This document shows, in pieces, positions 37,915 through 45,848 of a stretch of 64,000 nucleotides of DNA. The DNA comes from Legionellaceae bacterium. Lineage in GTDB: Bacteria; Pseudomonadota; Gammaproteobacteria; Legionellales; Legionellaceae. The notes beneath the pieces are model-generated. The model saw only the letters and a program-made list of their open reading frames with translations, did not search any database and was not told the origin of the DNA. Within the stretch, counting starts at the first letter, position 1; the number at the start of each line of letters is the position of its first letter. The position numbers were made by a program, and so were the translations under genes. Location: contig JARGPP010000016.1 in the NCBI GenBank assembly GCA_029210085.1, positions 1-64,000 on the forward strand, read 5' to 3'.

Positions 37915-38940
37915 ATGAGAAAATTAAATATAGCAATTGTAGGAGCAACAGGGGTAGTTGGTGAGGCATTACTGACGGTATTAAATGAGCGTGAATTTCC
38001 AGTTGCGGAATTATATCCCTTAGCAAGTGCACGATCGGCTGGTAAAACCGTTTCTTTTGGGAAAAAAACATTTGATGTTGAAGATGTCGCAAAATTTGAT
38101 TTTAGAGATGCAGATATCGCATTTTTCTCAGCGGGTAGTGAGGTTTCAAAACAATATGCGCCTGAGGCAGCGGCTGCAGGTTGTGTCGTGATTGATAATA
38201 CGTCGTATTTTCGTTATGACGAAGATGTGCCATTGGTTGTGCCTGAAGTAAACCCTGAGCGTATTGCAGATTATACAAAGCGTGGCATTATTGCGAATCC
38301 TAATTGTTCGACGATTCAGATGCTGGTTGTTTTAAAACCTATTTATGATGCAGTAGGTATTACACGCGTTAATGTTGCTACTTACCAATCGGTTTCGGGA
38401 ACAGGTAAAGAAGCAATTGATGAATTGATTGGTCAAGTGGGTGAACTGTTGAATGGTCGCGCGGTTAAAAAACCTAAGGCTTATAGTGAGCAGATAGCAT
38501 TTAATGTATTGCCTCATATCGATGATTTTGAAGAGAATGGGTATACGCGTGAAGAAATGAAGATGGTTTGGGAAACAAAGAAAATTCTTGAAGATGATAC
38601 GATACAAGTTAACCCAACCGCAGTTCGTGTACCAGTGATTTATGGTCATTCGGAAGCCCTGCACTTAGAGCTCAAAAAGCCGCTTACAGCGGTTAAGGCG
38701 CGTGCACTTTTGAAAAAAGCACCTGGTATTAAAGTGGTTGATCATACACCGAGCAAGAAAAAATATCCGACAGTGCTTGCTCATGCTACAGGTGAAGATG
38801 ATGTGTTTGTGGGTCGCATTCGAGAAGATATTTCACATCCTTCAGGGCTTAATGTATGGGTTGTGGCCGATAATGTGCGAAAAGGAGCTGCAAGTAATGC
38901 AATACAAATTGCTGAAATCCTGCAACGTGATTATTTATGA
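37915..38940 (+). CDS. asd: aspartate-semialdehyde dehydrogenase
   Basis: 341 aa. The NADP motif GATGVVGEALL is at 10-20, the catalytic Cys131 lies in NPNCSTIQ, and the conserved GHSEALH and late DNVRKGAA motifs are present. It reduces aspartyl phosphate to the semialdehyde for Lys, diaminopimelate, Thr and Met synthesis, so it also supplies peptidoglycan. AGAGAGA precedes the ATG. It is followed by two accessory genes in the same direction. Confidence 0.96.
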   Translation: MRKLNIAIVGATGVVGEALLTVLNEREFPVAELYPLASARSAGKTVSFGKKTFDVEDVAKFDFRDADIAFFSAGSEVSKQYAPEAAAAGCVVIDNTSYFRYDEDVPLVVPEVNPERIADYTKRGIIANPNCSTIQMLVVLKPIYDAVGITRVNVATYQSVSGTGKEAIDELIGQVGELLNGRAVKKPKAYSEQIAFNVLPHIDDFEENGYTREEMKMVWETKKILEDDTIQVNPTAVRVPVIYGHSEALHLELKKPLTAVKARALLKKAPGIKVVDHTPSKKKYPTVLAHATGEDDVFVGRIREDISHPSGLNVWVVADNVRKGAASNAIQIAEILQRDYL

Positions 38941-38958
38941 TTTATACTCATAAGTATT

Positions 38959-39525
38959 ATGGCTAAAACACCGAAGAGACCCGTTAATATTTTGGACGAT
39001 GATGCGTTAAAGCGTGAGGATGCCTTGCGCAAAAAAGAAAGTTATTGGAATAAAATTAAATCAGGGCGTGGGTTTAAGCGAGAGCGAGCTGACACGGATT
39101 CAGATGAAGAAGATGAAGGCAGTGCAGGGCGCGAGGGTGGATCTGGGCGTGGACGCAGGCGACCTAGACGAGAGAGTTATTTAGGCGATGATACGCCAGA
39201 GCGCGAAGATGCACGACGAGAACTAGAAATAGCAGGCCTTGTAGCCGCAACAGGGCTTGGCTCGGAAGGGCGTCGTGATAGGACGGTTCAACGTAAACAA
39301 GATCCGGGTCTTGAGGAAAATTTGGAAGGTAGTCCACAGCACCCTATTTTGGGAAATAAGCAGCAATATGATGGTTTGGAGCCTGATGTTAATCCATTGC
39401 CAGACTTAACAACACCTGAAGGACAAGAAGAGTATCAATTAGAGCAGCAGTTGAAAATGCAAAAACGGAATGAGCTACAAGATAGGTTGACCAATAGGCC
39501 AGAATTTAAACCCCCAGGCTTATAA
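38959..39525 (+). CDS. charged, disordered protein of unknown function upstream of the AnkH-like gene
   Basis: 188 aa, no recognised family. Strongly charged: a Lys/Arg/Asp/Glu-rich N-terminal third, an RGRRRPRR basic patch beside DSDEEDEG, and short hydrophobics only around IAGLVAATGLG. A Gln/Glu-rich helix lies near the C-terminus (EEYQLEQQ). It is predicted intrinsically disordered. It lies 18 bases after asd and 15 before the ankyrin gene, so the three are probably co-transcribed. The C-terminal EE-x-x-LE-type patch is reminiscent of Dot/Icm E-block signals, but this is inference. Confidence 0.65.
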   Translation: MAKTPKRPVNILDDDALKREDALRKKESYWNKIKSGRGFKRERADTDSDEEDEGSAGREGGSGRGRRRPRRESYLGDDTPEREDARRELEIAGLVAATGLGSEGRRDRTVQRKQDPGLEENLEGSPQHPILGNKQQYDGLEPDVNPLPDLTTPEGQEEYQLEQQLKMQKRNELQDRLTNRPEFKPPGL

Positions 39526-39540
39526 TTAGGGAGTGAAACA

Positions 39541-40971
39541 ATGACCATCGCGAATGATATTCTCCAAGGTCAGATGCCAGATTTTGAGGCTTATCTTCGT
39601 CAGGGAGAATCATTGGATGATATGGATGAATATGGATTTACACCCCTGATTGAAACCGTAATTGCAAAACAACCCGCTATTGCAAAAGCGCTTTTAGAGC
39701 GTGGTGCTAATATTAATGAGCAGGATGTCAGTAAACGAACAGCGCTGCACTGGGCTGTTGATAATGATGACTTAAAATTTACTAAAGCGTTATTGAAAGC
39801 AGGTGCTAATCCTAATGCATTTACACGTGCTGGGCTGTCTGTTTTGGTTTATCCTGTGTTGCGTGGACAGCATGATATTAAGCATGCTTTGTATCAATAT
39901 GGGGGTAAGCTTGATTTTGCTCTTGATTTTATTGCAGCTAAATTATTGGGTCATCGATTTGAATTGAAAGGTGATGTTGATATTTTAACGGCTAATAATC
40001 AGTTTATTGAAGTCAATTACGAAGGGTTTATTTTAGAATTTACTGTGGCTATTATTCGTGATTCTTTAATGCGTTTTACCAGTAGTTATTCAACACGACA
40101 TTTGCGACGACATTTTACCCTGTTATATGGTGTGATAGATGCTTTTGAAGTCGCAGACGAACTTTTACAACTACAGCGTCAATCTTCTTTAAGTGAGCAA
40201 CATCGAGCGCGTATTTCGGAATTAATTCGAGCACCATTACTCATTTTACCAGCTGCAAGTCGGGGGCATGCATTTTGCTTTGTGCGCTATGGTGAGTGGT
40301 GGGCTAAAATTGATCGGGGTGAGAATAGCCTTAAAGAAGGCACGGTGAATATTTATCGCATGAAAAATCCGAGGGCATTGACCGATCAGTTTGTTCATGA
40401 TTTTTTATATAAGCGTCAACCCAGACATTATTTTCACCAAAGCATTAATAAAATATTAGGGCTCGAACCGGTATTGACGATGCCGCTTACGCCACAAATC
40501 ACAGGAAATTGTTCATGGGCCAATGTGCAAGGGATTGTGCCAGTGGCTTATGCGATGCAGCAACTGGGGGTGGCTCATCCATTTTCAGAAGAAGAAGCCA
40601 TGATGATTTATTATGCATGGGCAGCATGGGATAAAGATCGTTCCATTGATGAATGCCTCCAACGCTTTTACTTGGCCGAAAAACCAAGGCGGGCAAGTAT
40701 TGCACAAATGCTAGGAGCTGTGTTATTCCAAACTTGTGATGCGGCTTTACCACATCATTTGGTGCGCGCAGAAAAAATCTTAGCGATTTTAATTTTACCT
40801 GAATATAAATATATTTTAGATAGTTATTTAAAAATTTATTGTGTGGATACACTGACTAAAAAAGGCAATAATTTCTTGAAAATATTAGATGACTGTGGAA
40901 TTAATCCAAATATTGGTGTGAGTCCTATAGCAACCCCATTAGGAAAGGATTCAGGTGGGCAAAAAACATAA
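39541..40971 (+). CDS. ankH: ankyrin-repeat protein resembling Legionella effector AnkH/LegA3
   Basis: 476 aa. About three ankyrin repeats occupy residues 28-130 (GFTPLIETVIAKQPAIAKAL, TALHWAVDNDDLKFTKALL). A unique C-terminal domain follows, with GHAFCF (His243) and GNCSWANVQG (Cys324), which look like a cysteine-protease-type active site. This layout and length match AnkH (LegA3), a Dot/Icm effector conserved across Legionella and reported to have a Cys-protease-like domain. The assignment rests on recall of architecture, not an alignment. GGGAG lies upstream of the ATG. Its position after asd and a small charged gene suggests a vertically kept locus. Confidence 0.65.
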   Translation: MTIANDILQGQMPDFEAYLRQGESLDDMDEYGFTPLIETVIAKQPAIAKALLERGANINEQDVSKRTALHWAVDNDDLKFTKALLKAGANPNAFTRAGLSVLVYPVLRGQHDIKHALYQYGGKLDFALDFIAAKLLGHRFELKGDVDILTANNQFIEVNYEGFILEFTVAIIRDSLMRFTSSYSTRHLRRHFTLLYGVIDAFEVADELLQLQRQSSLSEQHRARISELIRAPLLILPAASRGHAFCFVRYGEWWAKIDRGENSLKEGTVNIYRMKNPRALTDQFVHDFLYKRQPRHYFHQSINKILGLEPVLTMPLTPQITGNCSWANVQGIVPVAYAMQQLGVAHPFSEEEAMMIYYAWAAWDKDRSIDECLQRFYLAEKPRRASIAQMLGAVLFQTCDAALPHHLVRAEKILAILILPEYKYILDSYLKIYCVDTLTKKGNNFLKILDDCGINPNIGVSPIATPLGKDSGGQKT

Positions 40972-41281
40972 ATATTCGCGTGGGGTCAACTTTGCCTCTT
41001 ATTTTTGTTGATCTATCTGATGTCTAACTATTGTTCTGGCCGCCAATATGATGTGAAAGAAAAGTCAGGAGATAAAGCCTGCTCTTGGATTATCTTTATT
41101 GACACTTTATTGATATAGATGAAAAGTAATTTTCAAAAAATCATCGCATGGGCTTAATTCTTAAACGTTGGCTGTCTATGGATGAACAGGCCAAGCCGTT
41201 GATAAGGCAAAGTGCGACATCGTTTTTAGAGCAACTGGTTTCTAATTAACCCTTAACCGATTGATTATAGGATATAGACTC
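40972..41281. other. 310-bp intergenic region with a short orphan frame
   Basis: No terminator with a convincing stem follows the AnkH-like gene. A 33-codon frame at 41148-41249 (starting MGLILKRWLSMDEQAKP) has no Shine-Dalgarno sequence and may be the tail of a lost gene. Nothing else was recognised. Confidence 0.35.
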
Positions 41282-41716
41282 ATGTGGACTTTTGAACGGA
41301 CAATTAATGTTTTAACAGCTCTTGGCGTCATGCCTATTCTCATGTGCTTTTTTATTAAGCATTTTCCAACGTTACCTATTCAACTGATGATTCTAGTATA
41401 TATTGCTATTGTACTGTCTTTTATTGCCGGTATTGATTGGTTAATAGGCGTAAGATTGAAGTCGCTCCCTGTCGTGTTATGGGCGGTCGTAAGTTCATTA
41501 ATGCCTTTTTTTCTTGATGTCATTCATTTGCTACGGCCTAATATCTTTTCCTCATTCGTTATCTTGCTCTTATTATTAATACAGTTGTGGATCATGTTAT
41601 TAGCAGATACCAAGATTTATACTTGGGCTGATATGCACTCAGCACTCAGTTTCAGACGTATCGGAACAGCCTATTTAAGTATTTGTATTGTAATTAATCT
41701 TTATACCTTAATTTAA
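41282..41716 (+). CDS. DUF3429-type membrane protein
   Basis: 144 aa from the ATG at 41282, which has AGGA nine bases upstream; a TTG seven codons earlier overlaps that Shine-Dalgarno sequence. Four to five hydrophobic segments cover most of the length. Family-like features are the early TALGVMP, central FIAGIDWLIG and late KIYTWADMHSALSFRRIGT. These match the DUF3429 pattern, a small inner-membrane family of unknown role. Convergent with the HAD gene, whose stop is two bases away. Confidence 0.7.
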   Translation: MWTFERTINVLTALGVMPILMCFFIKHFPTLPIQLMILVYIAIVLSFIAGIDWLIGVRLKSLPVVLWAVVSSLMPFFLDVIHLLRPNIFSSFVILLLLLIQLWIMLLADTKIYTWADMHSALSFRRIGTAYLSICIVINLYTLI

Positions 41717-41717
41717 G

Positions 41718-42323
41718 CTATAAAAGCGAAGCGCTGATTATTCCAATTAAGTCTGTCAATGAGTCTAGTGATTCAATATGTTTATCCTTCTCAAATTTTT
41801 TGTTTAGTTTAGGGTTAATAATGCCTGTGGTGATACCAATGTTTTGAGCGGCGATGACATCATATTCAGAATCACCAATAAAAAGTGCCTTGTTCATGGC
41901 ACATTGAGTGGCGATAAGAATATGGTCTAGTCCTTGAGGGTGAGGTTTTGCTTGAGTATGGTCACGTGTCATGATTACTTTAAAATATGTTTGGTATTGC
42001 CCTAAAGCTATTGCTGTCGCTTTTGATGAGTTACGTGTCCAGATGGCTAATGAAATTTTCTGCTTGGCTAACACGTTGAGTAATTGAGGGACTTCTGGGT
42101 AGAGCTCTCCTTGCTCAGCATACTGCTCTTCAACCTTGCAAATCGCTGCGGAAAAATATTTTTTCTGTTTGTCATGCAAAGTGTTAATATGTTCTAGTAA
42201 AGGTATATTAGGCCCGACACCCAACTCAGTGCGTATGCTATCGAAGTTCAACTGACTATCAAATAAAGTACCATCTAGATCAAAAACAATTAATTTTTTT
42301 TCATTAAGAAAATTGGTTCTCAT
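41718..42323 (-). CDS. HAD-superfamily phosphatase
   Basis: 201 aa. Motif I is FDLDGTLFD with nucleophile Asp and acid Asp, motif II falls in IWTRNSSKA, the motif III Lys is in QAKPHPQG, and motif IV is FIGDSEYD. The helical cap is of the phosphoglycolate-phosphatase type. The start overlaps the pdxY stop by four bases. Coupling to a pyridoxal kinase suggests, without proof, a role in vitamin B6 phosphate turnover. Phosphoglycolate or nucleotide phosphatase activity is equally possible. Confidence 0.85.
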   Translation of the reverse strand: MRTNFLNEKKLIVFDLDGTLFDSQLNFDSIRTELGVGPNIPLLEHINTLHDKQKKYFSAAICKVEEQYAEQGELYPEVPQLLNVLAKQKISLAIWTRNSSKATAIALGQYQTYFKVIMTRDHTQAKPHPQGLDHILIATQCAMNKALFIGDSEYDVIAAQNIGITTGIINPKLNKKFEKDKHIESLDSLTDLIGIISASLL

Positions 42324-43177
42324 ACAGAAACCACCTCGAATGTACTGCCTGTTTGGGAAAATAAATCTTGGCTATCAATTAATGCTAACTCTCTACGATT
42401 CATCGCTTTTGTCTTGGCAAAAACATCGTAAATTTGTTGTCCGATTTGAGCTAAGGCATGAGGTGTTATCGTCTTTTTTAAAAATTTGTCTAATAAAAAA
42501 GATGCCACTAAATCACCGGAACCATTCGGCGGAGTAGTAAAACGAATTTTTGGCGTGGTTAATAGCCAGCTTTCCGTAGAGGTTAGCAATAACATGCCTA
42601 TTTCATTTTTTTTGATTTCATTTCCTTGATAACTGGTGACTAAAATTGCTTTTGTTTCATTGTTAAACAAGGGCTTGGCCGATTTTTTTATTTGCTCGAT
42701 GGATGTGTTTTGTTGTTGGGTTAGGTAGTTAAATTCAAAATGATTGGGTGTCAGTAAATTCGCCTGTTGGGCTAAATTATTTCGAAAGTACTCTGCTAAA
42801 GCGGATGTTACAAACAGTCCTCGCCCAACATCACCAAATACTGGATCTAGACAATACAATAGATTTGGATTGGCTGACTGGAGCTCTGTGGCGATATCTT
42901 TAACTAAAAAGGCCAGTCGTTCATCTCCTAAATATCCGGTAATGAGTGCATCAATGTCTTTAAGAGCTACTCTTTGCTTAATGCCATTCCAAATAGCAGC
43001 AATATGTTTTGCTGTAAAAACATCGCCTTGCCAATCATCATAGCCAGTGTGATTAGAAAATTGGACTGTATTGATAGTGATAACTTCGTGGCCTAAGCGT
43101 TCAAGGGCAAATGTTGCCACGCGATTTCCTACATAACCGTAAGCCACATGAGACTGAATTGATAAAATTAAGGCCAT
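42320..43177 (-). CDS. pdxY: pyridoxal kinase PdxY
   Basis: 285 aa ribokinase-like fold. The N-terminus ILSIQSHVAYGYVGN and TVQFSNHTGY fit PdxY. CLDPVFGD and the anion-hole motif TPPNGSGDLVASFLL with catalytic Asp are present. It phosphorylates pyridoxal to PLP in salvage. AGGAAC precedes the ATG. First gene of a two-gene unit with the HAD phosphatase. Confidence 0.93.
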   Translation of the reverse strand: MALILSIQSHVAYGYVGNRVATFALERLGHEVITINTVQFSNHTGYDDWQGDVFTAKHIAAIWNGIKQRVALKDIDALITGYLGDERLAFLVKDIATELQSANPNLLYCLDPVFGDVGRGLFVTSALAEYFRNNLAQQANLLTPNHFEFNYLTQQQNTSIEQIKKSAKPLFNNETKAILVTSYQGNEIKKNEIGMLLLTSTESWLLTTPKIRFTTPPNGSGDLVASFLLDKFLKKTITPHALAQIGQQIYDVFAKTKAMNRRELALIDSQDLFSQTGSTFEVVSV

Positions 43178-43405
43178 TTCCGAAGTTCCTATGAGTTGAC
43201 TTATCTAATCTTTAGTTGATGTCCTGTTTTAATCTTTTTTATCCGACACATTAGGGGCTGTTGACATTTACACCCCCGGTTATTTGGCCCGACTTGTTCC
43301 TGAGAGATGGTCAGAAAATAAGAGGTTAACTTTTTGAAAAATAATATAATTTAATTTGAAGTTGCATAATAACCATGATCAAATAGCGTTCCCAAACATT
43401 ATTAG

Positions 43406-43534
43406 AGCAATACTGCCGTGCAACTGATAAAATTATTACATAAAACCATTCAAAAAGAATTATCTTTTATTCATAAAGGTCGATTAAATAGTTTGATGCT
43501 AGTACATCGTTTCAGTGATTCTGTCTTGCAATAA
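43406..43534 (+). pseudogene. possible IS4-type transposase N-terminal remnant
   Basis: A 42-codon open stretch ends at TAA 43532-43534 and contains VQLIKLLHKTIQKE and HKGRLNSLM. The first reads like the N-terminal region of IS4-family transposases, where a similar basic helix and RLNSLM-type turn occur. The similarity breaks off exactly where the palindromic element begins (43503). No Shine-Dalgarno sequence or full ORF is present. Recognition is by eye and tentative. Confidence 0.35.
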
Positions 43535-43623
43535 CCAAAATGTGCTTACCTTCCTATGCGCCTTGAGAACGCGGGAGGTTAGCACACCTCGATAAAATAG
43601 GACCAAATCACTGAAACGATGTA
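43503..43623. repeat. 121-bp palindromic MITE-like element
   Basis: The outer arms TACATCGTTTCAGTGATT (43503-43520) and its exact reverse complement (43606-43623) form a perfect 18-bp inverted repeat. Inside, TGTGCTTACCTTCC near 43541-43554 pairs with GGGAGGTTAGCACA near 43573-43586 with two mismatches. The whole unit can fold into a long hairpin. Both ends carry TA, the target duplicated by IS630/Tc1-mariner elements. The right end abuts the rne stop codon. No coding capacity. Confidence 0.7.
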
Positions 43624-45579
43624 TTAGTCTGACGTCTGATTTTCAGCTTGTTTTTTTTGACGCGGTGCATGGGTCCCTGCATTTGCATGACTGCGTGTTT
43701 TTTTGTGATTGGACTGATTGCCCGATGATTTATTTTGTTGCGAAGACTGTTTTCGTGTATTTGAATGAGAAGCAGAAGATGAGGTTGAACGTTTACGGTT
43801 GGCATTTGAATGTGAAGACGTTCTTTTTTGTGAGGAAGGTTGGCGCTTTGTATGCGAATGGCTTTGCTTAGTTGTTTTTTTGCCACTAGGAGTGGTTGTT
43901 GGTATTTCAGTTGCACCAAAAACAGAACGCCAAAGACGTTTTAACACGTTGACTTCATCTGGACGGAGTGTTGATTGATTGCTGTAAGCCTTAACGGCTG
44001 GTTCAGCAGGTTTTACTGTGGGTTTGTTACGTGCCGGCTCGACAATAGGCGGCTCTGCGAGTGCATAACTGGGCTTTTTGTTTCTATTAGCATTTGAATC
44101 TTCTTTGATACGCGTGATTTGAGATTGTGGTGATTGCATATATGGATTTGCTACAATGACCACGTGTACCTGATGACGTTTTTCTATGGCTGCAATGGCC
44201 GTGCGTTTCTCGTTCATGAGGTAAGTTGCCATTTCAACGGGTAGTTGCACTTGAATTTCAGATACATTATCTCTGAGTGCTTCTTCTTCAACCAGACGAA
44301 TAATTGATAAGCCGTGTGATTGTAAGCTGCGAACATGTCCTTTTCCTTCACAGCGAGGACAAGTTTCTTGGGCGTTTTCACCGAGCGATAAGCGTAGGCG
44401 TTGACGAGACATTTCAAGTAAGCCGAAGCGTGAGATTCGACCGACTTGAATACGGGCGCGATCAGCTTTAAGAGCTTCTTTTAAACGACTTTCAACATCA
44501 CGCTGATTTTTAGTGCTGCTCATATCAATAAAGTCGATAACAACGAGGCCACCCAGGTCACGTAATCGAAGTTGTCGTGCAATTTCATCAGAGGCTTCAA
44601 GGTTTGTATTAAATGCAGTAGATTCAATATCTGCGCCACCGGTTGCTTTTGCGGAGTTTATATCGATTGAAACCAAAGCTTCAGTCGAATCAATGACCAG
44701 TGCACCACCTGAGGGTAAAACAACTTGGCGTTGATGTGCTGTTTCAATTTGTCCTTCGATTTGATACAAGCTAAACAACGGTGTTTGGCTATTGTACAGC
44801 TTAAGGTGTGGTAAAAACTCGGGTTTCACTTGGCTGATGTATTGTTTTGCTTTCACATAAGCAGCTGAATCATCAATAATAATTTCATTGATAGACTGGC
44901 GTAAGTTATCGCGAATAGCACGTGTAATCACATCGCTTTCTTGATGAATTAAGCACGGTGCAAGTTCTGTCTCTTCTGCTTTTCGAATAGCGTGCCATTG
45001 CGTACAAAGCATATTTAAGTCAGCTTGTAATTCTTGTTGGCTTTTTCCGACACCTGCGGTACGGATAATAACACCCATATTTTCGTCGATAGTGAGTGAT
45101 TGCAAGGCTTCTTTGAGTTCATCCCGCTCTTCACCTTCAATGCGTCGTGAAATACCACCTGAGTGAGGGCTATTGGGCATTAAAACTAAATAGGAGCCTG
45201 CAAGTGTAATGAATGTGGTTAATGCGGCACCTTTTGTGCCCCGTTCTTCTTTATCGACTTGAATGAGTAATTCTTGCCCCTCACGGATAAGGGTTGTAAC
45301 GGGGATTTTTTCATCTTCTTTGGGTGTTTTATTAAAATATTCAGGTGAAATTTCTTTCAGAGGTAAAAAACCTTGTCGCTTAGAGCCATACTCAACAAAA
45401 ATGGCATCTAAACTAGGTTCACGTCGTGTCACAATCGCTTTGTAGATGTTTCCTTTTTTCTTGGCTTCAGTCGGACATTCGACATCTAAATCGTATAATT
45501 TGTTGTTTTTGATCAAGGCAACCCGTACTTCTTCGGGTTGTGTGGCATTGATGATCATCTTTTCCATTACGGACATCAT
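43624..45579 (-). CDS. rne: ribonuclease E
   Basis: 651 aa. S1 domain (about 40-120), then the RNase H-like/DNase I-like catalytic core with the metal Asp residues in SIDINSAK and VVIDFIDM, and the Zn-link CPRCEGKG. RNase E initiates mRNA decay and processes rRNA and tRNA. The C-terminal scaffold is short, about 130 residues, and is a Ser/Lys/His/Asn/Gln-rich basic tail, against some 500 in E. coli. Start choice among three near ATGs (45579, 45576, 45567) is open; AGGGG favours the first two. Divergent from rluC, the usual arrangement. Confidence 0.94.
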   Translation of the reverse strand: MMSVMEKMIINATQPEEVRVALIKNNKLYDLDVECPTEAKKKGNIYKAIVTRREPSLDAIFVEYGSKRQGFLPLKEISPEYFNKTPKEDEKIPVTTLIREGQELLIQVDKEERGTKGAALTTFITLAGSYLVLMPNSPHSGGISRRIEGEERDELKEALQSLTIDENMGVIIRTAGVGKSQQELQADLNMLCTQWHAIRKAEETELAPCLIHQESDVITRAIRDNLRQSINEIIIDDSAAYVKAKQYISQVKPEFLPHLKLYNSQTPLFSLYQIEGQIETAHQRQVVLPSGGALVIDSTEALVSIDINSAKATGGADIESTAFNTNLEASDEIARQLRLRDLGGLVVIDFIDMSSTKNQRDVESRLKEALKADRARIQVGRISRFGLLEMSRQRLRLSLGENAQETCPRCEGKGHVRSLQSHGLSIIRLVEEEALRDNVSEIQVQLPVEMATYLMNEKRTAIAAIEKRHQVHVVIVANPYMQSPQSQITRIKEDSNANRNKKPSYALAEPPIVEPARNKPTVKPAEPAVKAYSNQSTLRPDEVNVLKRLWRSVFGATEIPTTTPSGKKTTKQSHSHTKRQPSSQKRTSSHSNANRKRSTSSSASHSNTRKQSSQQNKSSGNQSNHKKTRSHANAGTHAPRQKKQAENQTSD

Positions 45580-45779
45580 GGACCCCTAAATTGAAGGGCG
45601 CGATTTGCTTGGGTTCAAGTACGTGAGAGGGCGTGAGTTCTGAAGACGTGATATTCAATGTAGTCCTAAGTTTTACGTTATTTTTCTCTTACGTTCATTG
45701 AGTCAGGATTGATTCAAGGAAAACGCGCATTAGTTCTAAAAAAATGGCTTTGTTTTAGGCCATTCGCTGATATATGCGT

Positions 45780-45785
45780 TATAAT
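45780..45785 (+). promoter_or_regulatory. TATAAT -10 element upstream of rluC
   Basis: A consensus -10 located within the 5' part of the longest rluC frame; no clear -35 at normal spacing. It implies transcription starts downstream of the first in-frame ATG (45774), supporting the start at 45849. Confidence 0.45.
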
Positions 45786-45848
45786 TCTATTGCGGTAAGC
45801 CGCATAACAAAGATCATACCAAAAAAACAAGGTTTGGGGAACAGATGT

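Noticed and set aside
45774..45848. Longer N-terminus for RluC
   Set aside because: The first ATG overlaps a TATAAT element, and the extra 25 residues are not expected in RluC.
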